Source of the DNA: Haloarcula halobia
Lineage (GTDB): Archaea; Halobacteriota; Halobacteria; Halobacteriales; Haloarculaceae
Assembly (NCBI RefSeq): GCF_029338255.1
Contig: NZ_CP119787.1
Location: forward strand, 124,001-188,000
Direction: 5' to 3'
Length of the DNA stretch: 64,000 bases
The notes beneath the pieces were generated by a model. It made no database searches, was not told the DNA's origin, and saw only the letters and a program-made list of their open reading frames with translations. The position numbers were made by a program, and so were the translations under genes. Position 1 is the first letter of the stretch. Each line of letters starts with the position of its first letter. Below, piece after piece: positions 46,818 to 55,237 of this stretch.

Positions 46818-47912
46818 TCACCACTGCGGTTGGCGGCGTTCTGTGACCTTCTTCCGGGCCGAGTCGACGTCCTCGATTCGCTCGCGGGCGATCTCGTTGG
46901 CGATGGCGTAGGTGGGGCGCCCCTCCCGCTCGGCCCGCTCGCCGATGACGACCATCCGGTCGTATATCTCGTCGATCATCGCCCGGGACCTCGTGTGGTT
47001 GTACCCGCCCTTCCGGAGCAGGTCGGTGTCGTCGATGGTGCGGCCGGAGTTGGCGAGGTAGTCCGGCGCGTAGAGGATCCCCGCCTCGTGGAGCATGGTC
47101 CCGTGCTCGTCCTCGTCCTCGAGCTGGTTGTTCGCGGCGCCACAGACGACGTCACACTCGAGGCGCGGGATCGTATCGTCGTTCAGGGCGCCCCCGAGCG
47201 CACAGGGGGCGAGCACGTCGCAGTCGACGTCGAATATCGCATCCGTCGAGACGGTGGTGGCGCCGAACTCGTCTTCGGCGCGGTCGGTCGCGGCCTCGCT
47301 CACGTCGGCGACCGTGATCTGTGTCCCGCGCTCTGCGAGGTACTGGACGAGCGCCATCCCCATCTCACCGACGCCCTGGACGGCGACGTGACAGTCCGAG
47401 AGGTCGCGGTCCTCGTAGGCCAGGTCACAACAGGCCTCCATCGCGCGGACGACACCGAGGCCGCCGCCGTGGAACCCCTCGGGGTGGTCGAACTGCTCGG
47501 GGAGTCCCACGACGTAGTCCGTCTCCATGTTTATCCACCGGAGTTCGCGGTCGTCCGTGCCCACGTCGGCCCCGGTGATCCACCGGCCGCCGAAGGAGTC
47601 GACGATGCGCCCGTAGCTCCGGTAGAGCTCCTCGGTACAGTGGTCGGGGTCGTCGACCCAGATGACCGCCTTCGCGCCCCCGAGGTTGATCCCCGAGATG
47701 GCGTACTTGTAGGTCATCGACCGCGAGAGTCTGAGGACGTCGCGAACGGCTTCCTCCTCCGACGCGAACGCGTAGCGCCGCGATCCCCCGGCCGCCGGGC
47801 CGAGCGTGGTGTCGTGGATGCCGACGAACCCCTTCAGCCCGACCTCGTCGTCCCGGAACGCCTTGAACTCGTTGTGGCCGTATTCGGCCAGCTGGTCTTG
47901 TAGAGTGACCAT
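46818..47912 (-). CDS. Leu/Phe/Val-type amino acid dehydrogenase
   Basis: 364 residues. Glu/Leu/Phe/Val dehydrogenase signature SGINLGGAKAVIW (catalytic lysine in GGAK), substrate region GPAAGGSRR, the second-domain GVGEMGMAL nucleotide loop and a conserved CGAANNQLED. It is shorter than glutamate dehydrogenases and fits leucine dehydrogenase: NAD-dependent oxidative deamination of a branched-chain amino acid to the 2-oxo acid, or the reverse. It lies between SDR 3 and an aldo/keto reductase. Its presence together with AzlCD may point to branched-chain amino acid handling. Confidence 0.88.
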   Translation of the reverse strand: MVTLQDQLAEYGHNEFKAFRDDEVGLKGFVGIHDTTLGPAAGGSRRYAFASEEEAVRDVLRLSRSMTYKYAISGINLGGAKAVIWVDDPDHCTEELYRSYGRIVDSFGGRWITGADVGTDDRELRWINMETDYVVGLPEQFDHPEGFHGGGLGVVRAMEACCDLAYEDRDLSDCHVAVQGVGEMGMALVQYLAERGTQITVADVSEAATDRAEDEFGATTVSTDAIFDVDCDVLAPCALGGALNDDTIPRLECDVVCGAANNQLEDEDEHGTMLHEAGILYAPDYLANSGRTIDDTDLLRKGGYNHTRSRAMIDEIYDRMVVIGERAEREGRPTYAIANEIARERIEDVDSARKKVTERRQPQW

Positions 47913-47977
47913 AGCTGGCCTGCGGCGGGTGGTGGCTTATTTCTTTGCACCCCGTCGGATGACGGGGACCGGTCGGG

Positions 47978-48790
47978 TCAGCGGTTCCAGGGCGCGTACT
48001 CCCGGTCGATGATCCGTCGTTCGCGGTCGATCGAGTCGATGCGAGCGAGGTCGGCGTCGTCCAGGCCGAGGTCCGCCGCGGCGAGGTTGTCACGGAGGTG
48101 GTCGGGACTGGACGCCTTCGGGATGACCGCGACGTTGTCCTTCGATAAGAGCCACGCGAGACTCACCCGGGCCGGAGAGACGCCGTGTCGGTCGGCGACC
48201 TCGCGGACCTCGGGCACGTCGAACACCGCGCCCTGAGCGAGCGGACAGAACGCGACGAGCCAGTAGTCGTGTGCCTGGGCGTCCGCGAGGAGGTCCGCCT
48301 GCTGGAGCAGCGGATGCATCTCGACCTGGTTGGCGAACAGCGGCGGGTCGAGCACCTCGCGGGCGCGTTCCAGCTGATCGGGTTCGAAGTTACACACCCC
48401 GGCGTGACGGATGGTCCCCGCGTCGTAGAGCTCGTTGAACGCCCCCAGCGTCGTCTCCGGGTCGTAGAGGTCGGCCGGCCAGTGGACGTACAGCAGGTCG
48501 AGGTAGTCGGTCCCGAGCCGGTCGAGACTCCCCCGGACGCCCTCGATGACGTCTTCGCGTTCCGGCCCCGGCTTCACCTCGTGGACCGTCTTCGTGGCGA
48601 GAAAGACGTCCTCGCGCGGGACGTCGGCACGTCGGATCCCCTCGCCGACGTACGTCTCGTTCCCGTACACCTCCGCGGTGTCGATGTGTCGGTAGCCGGC
48701 CTCGAGCGCCCGGGACACGTGCTCCACCCACTGCTCCCGGTTCGCTTCGGAGTACGTGCCGAGCCCGATCCGCTGGAAATCCGTGGCCAT
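47978..48790 (-). CDS. Aldo/keto reductase 1
   Basis: 270 residues from the ATG at 48790. Catalytic tetrad visible: Asp and Tyr in HIDTAEVYGNE, Lys in LATKTVHE and His in YVHWPADLYDP. NADPH loop near IPKASSPDHLRDNLAA. AKR5-like size with a short C-terminus. It reduces aldehydes or keto sugars. The in-frame extension to 48895 was rejected: it overlaps the divergent EamA gene. Confidence 0.88.
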   Translation of the reverse strand: MATDFQRIGLGTYSEANREQWVEHVSRALEAGYRHIDTAEVYGNETYVGEGIRRADVPREDVFLATKTVHEVKPGPEREDVIEGVRGSLDRLGTDYLDLLYVHWPADLYDPETTLGAFNELYDAGTIRHAGVCNFEPDQLERAREVLDPPLFANQVEMHPLLQQADLLADAQAHDYWLVAFCPLAQGAVFDVPEVREVADRHGVSPARVSLAWLLSKDNVAVIPKASSPDHLRDNLAAADLGLDDADLARIDSIDRERRIIDREYAPWNR

Positions 48791-48862
48791 ACCCCGACGA
48801 CTCCCGCCACCCTTATCAGCGTACTGACGGGACGTCGTGCACGCGTCGCCCCGGTTCCGTAA

Positions 48863-48871
48863 TGTATATCG
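48863..48871 (+). promoter_or_regulatory. TATA box of the EamA transporter gene
   Basis: TGTATATCG centred 28 bases before the ATG at 48895; it fixes the start codon. Confidence 0.6.
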
Positions 48872-48894
48872 CCGCCCCGTCACTGGTCCCACCA

Positions 48895-49803
48895 ATGAGT
48901 AAGGCGTCGACGACGGGGCTGTTCCTGCTGCTCGGACTCATCTGGGGCGGCTCATTCGTCGCCATCGAGGTCGGACTGGCGGACTTCCCGCCGCTGCTCT
49001 TTGCGTCCTTCCGGTTCTATCTCGCGGGCGCCGTCATGCTCGGCTACGCGGTCGTCTCGACCGACCACTGGCGCCCCCATCGAAACGACGAGTGGCTCGT
49101 CGTCGGCATCGCGGGCGGCCTGCTGATCGCGGGGACGCACGCGTTCCTGTACCTCGGTGTGCCGTACATCTCCGGTGCCGTCGCCGCCATCATCATCAGT
49201 TTCAGCCCGGTGCTGACCGCCGTCTTCGCCAGCGCGCTCCTCGGTGATCGACTCACCGCCGTCGGCCTCGTCGGGTTCGCGTGTGGCCTCGTGGGCATCG
49301 GGCTGGTCAGCCAGCCCGACCCGTCGAACCTGCTGTCGGCGAACGTCGTCGGCGTCAGCCTGGTGTTCGTGGCCGCCACCTTCTGGGCGCTCGGCGCCGT
49401 GCTCACCCGGCCGTTCCGGACCGCCATTCCGGTACAGAGTCTGCAGGCCTGGGCGATGCTGACCGGTGCACCGCTGTTGCACGTGACCGCGATCGCACGT
49501 GGCGAGGCGCTCGCTGCGATCACCTGGACGCCGATCGTCGCGGGGTCGCTCGCGTATCTGGGGCTGATCGCCGGCGCGGTCGCGTTTCTCATCTACTTCG
49601 AGCTGCTCGACCGCGTCGGCGCCGCCGAGATCAACCTCATCGGCTACCTCGAACCGGTCGCAGCGACGGGACTCAGCTACCTGCTGCTCGGACGGGTGAT
49701 CGGCCTGCCGGTCGTCGCGGGGTTCGTCGCGATCTTCGTCGGCTTCGTCCTGATAAAGCGCACTGCGATACGGAAGTCGATCGTCTCGGCCACCAGCCTG
49801 TAG
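48895..49803 (+). CDS. EamA/DMT-family transporter
   Basis: 302 residues, ten hydrophobic helices in two EamA repeats. The first repeat has LLGLIWGGSFVAIEVGL and AAIIISFSPVLTAVFASALLGDRL. The second has LVFVAATFWALGAVLTRPF and LIGYLEPVAATGLSYLLLGRVI. The position of the two E/P motifs (helix 4 and helix 9) is typical. Exporter or importer of small metabolites or drugs; direction and substrate unknown. Divergent from the aldo/keto reductase across 104 bases. Confidence 0.85.
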   Translation: MSKASTTGLFLLLGLIWGGSFVAIEVGLADFPPLLFASFRFYLAGAVMLGYAVVSTDHWRPHRNDEWLVVGIAGGLLIAGTHAFLYLGVPYISGAVAAIIISFSPVLTAVFASALLGDRLTAVGLVGFACGLVGIGLVSQPDPSNLLSANVVGVSLVFVAATFWALGAVLTRPFRTAIPVQSLQAWAMLTGAPLLHVTAIARGEALAAITWTPIVAGSLAYLGLIAGAVAFLIYFELLDRVGAAEINLIGYLEPVAATGLSYLLLGRVIGLPVVAGFVAIFVGFVLIKRTAIRKSIVSATSL

Positions 49804-50126
49804 CCCGGGCCGGCGTCTGTCCGCGAGGTGTCCGTGGGGTCTCCAGACCGAGTCGACGCGTGCGGTGCGACGAGGGACGGACTCGTTCGGTCCGTCCCGC
49901 CAGAGCGCACCGTGCTGTCAAATCGGTATCGTAGCGCGTCGCGCCGCGGGGCGTCACGCGTCTCGCCCTCGTTCCGGGACTGCAGAGGGGGATCCCGCCC
50001 GGGTCATCACACGGGGTGGCCGTTCTCAGTCCCAGGGAATTGCGTGCCGCACGCGAGTTGGTTACAGTAAGTCCACAGTATCCGTCAGCGGGTGAGAGAA
50101 GCCGGCCGGAGGGCCCCGCTCTCCCG
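49804..50126. other. 323-base convergent intergenic region
   Basis: It lies between the end of the EamA gene and the end of FAH hydrolase 2. No gene, terminator with a T-run or repeat was recognised. Confidence 0.4.
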
Positions 50127-50945
50127 TCAGCGAACGACCGACGCGTCCACCGACCCGAACCGGTCCACCTCGGCACGGACGTGATCGCCGGGACGGACGA
50201 CGTGTGCGCCGGGCGTCCCGGTGCTGATGACGTCACCGGGTTCGAGCGTCATCACGCGCGAGTGGAAGGCGACCAGTTCGCGCGGCGGGACGTGCATGTT
50301 CGCGACGACGTTTCGGGCGCGGGGTTCGTCGTTCACGACGGTCCGGACCTCGACGTCCGAGAGGTCCGTCCCCGGGTCCGGAACCGCGATGTGCGGGCCG
50401 AGGACGAGGAAGGTATCGAAGCTTTTCGCCCTGGTGAGAAAGCGCGGATTCCGGCGGAGCACGTCCTCGGCGGTCACGTCGATGACCGGGAGATACCCGG
50501 CGATCACCTCGTCGGCCGCCGATTCGTCGACGTCCCGACAGGTCCGGCCGATGACGACCGCCAGTTCGGCCTCCGCGGTCACGCGGTCGGAGATGTCGGC
50601 CGGCGGGAGACGTATCGGTCCGCCGGGACCCGTCGCGGCCGTCGCCGGCTTGAAGAAACTCGCGGGCTCCGACGGGGCGTCCTCGTCGAGGTCGGCGGCG
50701 TGGTCGGCGTAGTTGAGACCGATTCCGAACAGCTTCCCCGGGTCGGCCAGTGGCGCCCCGACGGTCAGGTGCGCCGCCGGAACGCGCCGGGCGGGCGCCG
50801 TCCCCGGGTCGGGGAGCGTGTCCGGTGCCGTCGGGAGGACGTCCCGGATCGACTCGGCACCGGGAACGGCCGCCTCGAGCGGAACGTACCCCCGGTCGTC
50901 GCCGAGCATGGGGGTGCCGTCGGTGGTGCGTGCGAGGTAGCGCAT
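50127..50945 (-). CDS. FAH-superfamily hydrolase 2
   Basis: 272 residues from the ATG at 50945. FAH pattern: GIGLNYADHAADLDE, metal block AEAELAVVIGRTCRDV, KSFDTFLVLGPHI and EPGDVISTGTPGAHV. Compared with FAH 1, the metal block has AEAELAVV instead of FEVELGVV and the loop before it is longer. Likely cleaves a 2,4-diketo or acylpyruvate-type sugar-acid intermediate. Its start overlaps the TGA of the cupin gene by one base (TGATG), so the two are translationally coupled. Confidence 0.88.
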   Translation of the reverse strand: MRYLARTTDGTPMLGDDRGYVPLEAAVPGAESIRDVLPTAPDTLPDPGTAPARRVPAAHLTVGAPLADPGKLFGIGLNYADHAADLDEDAPSEPASFFKPATAATGPGGPIRLPPADISDRVTAEAELAVVIGRTCRDVDESAADEVIAGYLPVIDVTAEDVLRRNPRFLTRAKSFDTFLVLGPHIAVPDPGTDLSDVEVRTVVNDEPRARNVVANMHVPPRELVAFHSRVMTLEPGDVISTGTPGAHVVRPGDHVRAEVDRFGSVDASVVR

Positions 50946-51295
50946 CACTCCGCCTCCCGGTCGAGCCAGAAGTCGAACGAACGCCCCGGCGCGAAGGCGT
51001 CGATGCCGACCGCGCGGGTCTGGCCGGTGTTCTCGACGCGGTGGCGCTCGTTCGCCTCGAGCCACACCGAGTCGTACGCTTCGAGCGTCACGGCGTCGTC
51101 GTCGGTGACCACCGTGAGCTCGCCGGCGAGGCAGAGACAGACCTGCTCGTTCTCGTGGTCGTGCATCGGCGAGGAGTGCCCGGGTGGCTTCTCGAACCAC
51201 TCGAAGGAGAACGACTCGCTCCCGGCCATCGCCACGCGGCGCCACCCGGCATCCGGCTCGTAGGTCTCGGCGTCGTCGAACGGGACTGGTTCCAT
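50945..51295 (-). CDS. Cupin-domain protein
   Basis: 116 residues from the ATG at 51295. Single beta-barrel cupin with metal motif 1 SSPMHDHENEQVCLCLAGEL (HxHx..E) and motif 2 ANERHRVENTG. Small cupins of this type occur as sugar-acid isomerases (KdgF-like) or as companions of pathway enzymes. KdgF, which opens 4,5-unsaturated uronates, is a single-cupin protein of similar length (about 110 residues), so a KdgF-type role downstream of the GH88/105 hydrolase is an attractive inference. Overlaps FAH 2 by one base. Confidence 0.82.
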   Translation of the reverse strand: MEPVPFDDAETYEPDAGWRRVAMAGSESFSFEWFEKPPGHSSPMHDHENEQVCLCLAGELTVVTDDDAVTLEAYDSVWLEANERHRVENTGQTRAVGIDAFAPGRSFDFWLDREAE

Positions 51296-51472
51296 ACCCT
51301 CTGACTCCGGGCGTGCTGTAATCAAGATTGGTGTTGGTACCACGTCGGTCCCGGTGGGCGCCGAGAGCTGTTCGAGGCGTGGGGACGGCGGGACTGACCC
51401 GTCGGTCGCGTACCGCCGGATCGGCACGCGAACCCGTCGGGGTGTCGTCGGCCTGCTCCGGCACGCCGGTCG

Positions 51473-52477
51473 TTACTGGACCGCCGGCACGACCTCGTCG
51501 CCAAGCCGCTCGATGCACGTACGGACCTCGTCGGCTTCCAGCCCCGGCACGTAGGGGCGCAACAGCACGTGCACGTCGTCACCCAGTTCCTCCTGGAAGC
51601 GACCGACCTCCCGGGCGACCTCGGACGGCGTCCCCACGATCGCCTGCTCCTCCATGTGTCGTTTCCGTTCGGCCGAGAGCTCCTCGATCGGTTCGTCCGC
51701 GGAGTACTCGTCGTACTTGCGCTGCATGTAGAAGAGTGGCTCGCGGAACCGTTCCCAGGCCGCCTCGGCGGAGTCGTCGACGAAACAGTACCGCTGGACG
51801 TACGTGGTGAACTCGCGGTCGAGTTTCTCGGCCTCGCGGAGCCGTCGCTGGTAGCGGACGCGCTTCGTGATCTCCTCGAACGGGAGGGTCTCGGGCGCCG
51901 TCCACCCGTCGCCGAGCATCGCCGCACGCCGGACGGCCGGTTTCGCGGTCCCGCCGAGCGTGATTCTGGGCGGATCGACGGGCTTTGGGGTCACGGTAGC
52001 GTCAGCAGTGACCGAGTGGAAGCGGGGGTCGAACCCGAGCGGGCCGTCGCTCCAGGCATTCCGGGCGACGCGGATCGCCTCCTCGGTCTTGAGGGCCCGG
52101 TCGCGCTTGTCGACCCCGAACTGCTCGAACTCCTCGTCCCGGTAGCCGTTGGTCACTCCGAGCGTCACCCGACCGTCCGAGAGGAGGCTCAGCGTCGCGG
52201 CGTCCTCGGCGACGCGCACAGAGTCGTGCAGCGGCGCGAGTAGCATCGACGTTCCGAGCGAGATGTTCTCGGTCGCCCCGGCGAACGCCCCGAGTGTCGG
52301 GAGGAGACTCGACATGTACCCCTCCGGCGTGAAGTGGTGGGCCGAGACCCACGCGCTCTCGAGGCCGACCTCGTCCGCCGTCGTGACGAGGTCGATCATG
52401 TCGTCGTAGACCGCCGTCAGCGGGCGGTCGTCGTCCGGGTGCTGTAGCCCATTGAACAGGCAAACGCCGATATCCAT
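51473..52477 (-). CDS. LLM-class flavin-dependent oxidoreductase
   Basis: 334 residues from the ATG at 52477. Luciferase-like TIM barrel: SAWVSAHHFTPEGYMSSLLP, LGTSMLLAPLHDSVRVAEDA and DGRVTLGVTNGYRDEEFEQF, then RITLGGTAKPAVRRAAMLGD. It uses FMN with NAD(P)H or coenzyme F420; which one is not shown by the sequence. A C-terminal EEQAIVGTPSEVAREVGRF is the usual dimer region. Leaderless: AGTATAAGC (52501-52509) is 28 bases before the start. Confidence 0.86.
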   Translation of the reverse strand: MDIGVCLFNGLQHPDDDRPLTAVYDDMIDLVTTADEVGLESAWVSAHHFTPEGYMSSLLPTLGAFAGATENISLGTSMLLAPLHDSVRVAEDAATLSLLSDGRVTLGVTNGYRDEEFEQFGVDKRDRALKTEEAIRVARNAWSDGPLGFDPRFHSVTADATVTPKPVDPPRITLGGTAKPAVRRAAMLGDGWTAPETLPFEEITKRVRYQRRLREAEKLDREFTTYVQRYCFVDDSAEAAWERFREPLFYMQRKYDEYSADEPIEELSAERKRHMEEQAIVGTPSEVAREVGRFQEELGDDVHVLLRPYVPGLEADEVRTCIERLGDEVVPAVQ

Positions 52478-52500
52478 AGACGACACCACCGTAGCCATCG

Positions 52501-52509
52501 GCTTATACT
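52501..52509 (-). promoter_or_regulatory. TATA box of the LLM oxidoreductase gene
   Basis: AGTATAAGC on the minus strand, centred 28 bases before the ATG at 52477; it decides against the earlier ATG at 52498. Confidence 0.6.
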
Positions 52510-52628
52510 TGGGGTATGGGTGGAGAGCGCCGTCGAACGGCCACCTGACGCGTCTCGCCGGCTGGCCTCGTTAGACGTTACCGAAAGGGGAACCGATATA
52601 GTCCCGGCTTCTGTTGGACGACTTACGC

Positions 52629-53600
52629 ATGAGCGCAATCGACGTCCTCGTGCTCCGTCAGGAGACCCACGGACTGCCAGTGAGCGACTACGCGGCGGAC
52701 CTCCGCGAGCGACTGCCCGACGCGACTGTGGAGGTCGCTCGGACGCCGAAAGAGGAACGCGACCTGGTCCCGGAGGCACGAGTGATCACGTCCGTCGAGT
52801 TCGACACCGAGTTGCTCGACCGCGCGGAGAACCTCGAGCTGTTCGCGGGCGTCGCGGCCGGCTACGAGCATCTCCCGCTCGACGCGCTGGCGGCGAACGG
52901 GGTCGCCGTGACCAACGCCTCGGGCATCCACGCCCCCAACATCGCCGAACAGGTCATGGGCTACGTCCTCCAGCACACCCGCAATCTCGACGTCGGGCGC
53001 CACCGCCAGGAACGGCGGGAGTGGCGCCACTTCCAGTCGGACGAGCTGATGGGGAGCACGGTCACGATCGTCGGTCTCGGTGCGATCGGCGAGGCCATCG
53101 CCGAGCGCGTCCAGGCGTTCGGCGTGGACACCATCGGCGTCCGCTACACCCCCGAGAAGGGCGGGCCGACCGACGAGGTCATCGGCTTCGACGACGAGGC
53201 GTTCCACGCCGCGCTGGCCGAGACCGACCACCTGCTGATCGCCTCGCCACTGACCGAGACGACGAGAGGGCTCGTCGACGCGGAGGCGTTCAAGACGCTG
53301 CCGCCCCACGCGTACCTGGTCAACGTCGGCCGCGGCCCCATCGTCGACACCGACGCGCTCGTCTCGGCGATCCGTTCGAACTCGATCGCCGGGGCCGGCC
53401 TCGACGTCACCGATCCCGAACCGCTTCCCGCCGACCACCCGCTCTGGTCCTTCGAGAACGTCACCATCACCCCCCACAACGCCGGCCACAGCCCCAAACA
53501 CTGGGCACGCCTCGCCGACATCGTCGCGGGCAACGTGGAGCGACTCGACGCCGGCGCGACTGCCGAGCAACTCGAGAACCTGGTTCAGGCGCCGGAGTGA
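52629..53600 (+). CDS. D-2-hydroxyacid dehydrogenase
   Basis: 323 residues. NAD-binding GLGAIGEAIAERVQAFG, catalytic Arg in VNVGRGPIVD, Glu in DVTDPEPLP and His in ITPHNAGHS complete the D-2-hydroxyacid dehydrogenase triad. It interconverts a 2-oxo acid and a D-2-hydroxy acid, such as glyoxylate, pyruvate or hydroxypyruvate. With the LarA-like protein in the same island, this could connect hydroxy-acid stereoisomers to 2-oxo acids. The CGATATAGT stretch about 33 bases upstream may be its TATA box. Confidence 0.9.
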   Translation: MSAIDVLVLRQETHGLPVSDYAADLRERLPDATVEVARTPKEERDLVPEARVITSVEFDTELLDRAENLELFAGVAAGYEHLPLDALAANGVAVTNASGIHAPNIAEQVMGYVLQHTRNLDVGRHRQERREWRHFQSDELMGSTVTIVGLGAIGEAIAERVQAFGVDTIGVRYTPEKGGPTDEVIGFDDEAFHAALAETDHLLIASPLTETTRGLVDAEAFKTLPPHAYLVNVGRGPIVDTDALVSAIRSNSIAGAGLDVTDPEPLPADHPLWSFENVTITPHNAGHSPKHWARLADIVAGNVERLDAGATAEQLENLVQAPE

Positions 53601-53668
53601 CGCGTCCCGGTCGCAGAGCCCGGCGGTGGACCGGCCCGTCCGGCCCACCACCCTTGTCCAACCACGTA

Positions 53669-53679
53669 CATATTTATCG
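53669..53679 (+). promoter_or_regulatory. TATA box of the aldehyde dehydrogenase gene
   Basis: CATATTTATCG, centred 26 bases before the ATG at 53700; leaderless. Confidence 0.65.
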
Positions 53680-53699
53680 CTCGAAGCTGGACTTTTGGT

Positions 53700-55178
53700 A
53701 TGGTCGATCAGGTACAACTGCCGGGCCACGGTACGGTGCGTAATTACGCCGACGGCGAGTGGCGTGAGGTCGATGGCGACGAGGACCAGACCGTCACGAA
53801 CCCCGCGACGGGCGAGACGCTGGCGACGGTCGCGTTCAGCGACGCGGCGACCGTCGACGACGTCGTCGGGACAGCACTGGACGCGTTCGAGACGTGGAGC
53901 GAGCGCCCCGTCGAGGACCGGATCCAGCCGCTCTTTCGATTCAAACAGCTGCTCGAGGAGAACCAGGACGAGCTCGCCGACCTGCTGGTGAGCGAACACG
54001 GGAAGACCCGCTCGGAGGCGCTCGGAGAGATACGCCGGGGCATCGAGAACGTCGAGGTCGCCTGTGGCATCCCCTCGATGATGCAGTCCGGGACCCTGCT
54101 CAACGCGGCGCCCGACATCGACGAGAGCGCCGTCCGCAAGCCGCTGGGCGTGTTCACGGCCGTCACGCCGTTCAACTTCCCGGCGATGATCCCCCTGTGG
54201 TTCATGCCCTACGCCGTCGCGACCGGCAACTCGTTCGTGCTAAAGCCAAGCGAGCGCGACCCACTGACTGCACAGCGCATGTTCGAACTCGTCGACGAGG
54301 CGGGGTTCCCGGACGGCGTCGTGAACCTGGTCAACGGCGGGGAAGACACCGTCAACGCGTTGCTCGAGCACCCGGACGTCGCCGGCGTCTCGTTCGTCGG
54401 CAGCACCCCGGTCGCCGAGTACGTCTACGAGACGGCCGCCGCGAACGGGAAGCGCGTGCAGGCCCAGGGCGGCGCGAAGAACCACATCATCGTCACGGAG
54501 AACGCCGACCTCGAGTTCGCGGCCGAGAAGACCGTGGGCTCGTCCTTCGCGAACGCCGGCCAGCGGTGCCTGGCGAACCCGGTCGCGGTCGTCGAGGACG
54601 CCGTCTACGACGAGTTCGCGGACCTCGTCGTCGAGCGCGCGGACGCAATGCGCGTGGGGAACGGCCTGGACGACGACACCGACATGGGCCCGCTCGTCTC
54701 ACCGGCGGCCAAGCAACGCGTCGTCAACTACATCCAGACCGGCGTCGAGGAGGGCGCGACGCTCCTGCTCGACGGGCGGGAGACCGACGGCGACGGGCGT
54801 CAGGAGACGTTCCTCGAACCGACCGTCTTCGGCGACGTGACGTCGGACATGACGATCGCCCGGGAGGAGATCTTCGGGCCGGTCCTCGCGCTCGTCCGGG
54901 TGTCCGACTTCGACGAGGCCATCGCGACCCACAACCAGAGTCCCTTTGGCAACGCCGCCAGCCTGTTCACCAACGACGGGGGCGAGGCGCGCCGCTTCCG
55001 CCACGAATCCACGGCCGGCAACCTCGGTGTCAACGTCGGGACGGCGGCGCCGATGGCGTTCTTCCACTTCGGCGGTCGGAAAGACTCGTTCTTCGGCGAC
55101 CTGCACGCGCAGGGCGAGGACATGATCCACTTTTATACCGACAAGACGATCTACATCGAGCGCTGGCCCGACGCCTGA
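53700..55178 (+). CDS. CoA-acylating-type aldehyde dehydrogenase (methylmalonate-semialdehyde group)
   Basis: 492 residues. ALDH fold with the catalytic Cys in NAGQRCLANP. Where hydrolytic ALDHs have the general-base Glu, this protein has QAQGGAKNHIIV; the GGAKNH form is typical of methylmalonate/malonate-semialdehyde dehydrogenase, which transfers the acyl group to CoA. The NAD-site segments PFNFPAMIPLWFMPYAVATG and GFPDGVVNLVNGGEDTV also fit. It would make an acyl-CoA from a semialdehyde. Followed at 59 bases by the iron alcohol dehydrogenase, which could form the aldehyde. Confidence 0.9.
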   Translation: MVDQVQLPGHGTVRNYADGEWREVDGDEDQTVTNPATGETLATVAFSDAATVDDVVGTALDAFETWSERPVEDRIQPLFRFKQLLEENQDELADLLVSEHGKTRSEALGEIRRGIENVEVACGIPSMMQSGTLLNAAPDIDESAVRKPLGVFTAVTPFNFPAMIPLWFMPYAVATGNSFVLKPSERDPLTAQRMFELVDEAGFPDGVVNLVNGGEDTVNALLEHPDVAGVSFVGSTPVAEYVYETAAANGKRVQAQGGAKNHIIVTENADLEFAAEKTVGSSFANAGQRCLANPVAVVEDAVYDEFADLVVERADAMRVGNGLDDDTDMGPLVSPAAKQRVVNYIQTGVEEGATLLLDGRETDGDGRQETFLEPTVFGDVTSDMTIAREEIFGPVLALVRVSDFDEAIATHNQSPFGNAASLFTNDGGEARRFRHESTAGNLGVNVGTAAPMAFFHFGGRKDSFFGDLHAQGEDMIHFYTDKTIYIERWPDA

Positions 55179-55237
55179 ACGGTCGCCACACCGCGGTGTC
55201 CGCAAGTACTAAGCGCTCCTCTGCGTTGTGTCTTCGT

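Noticed and set aside
53894-55237. Long in-frame extension before the iron alcohol dehydrogenase
   Set aside because: It overlaps the aldehyde dehydrogenase in another frame; the true start is the ATG at 55238.
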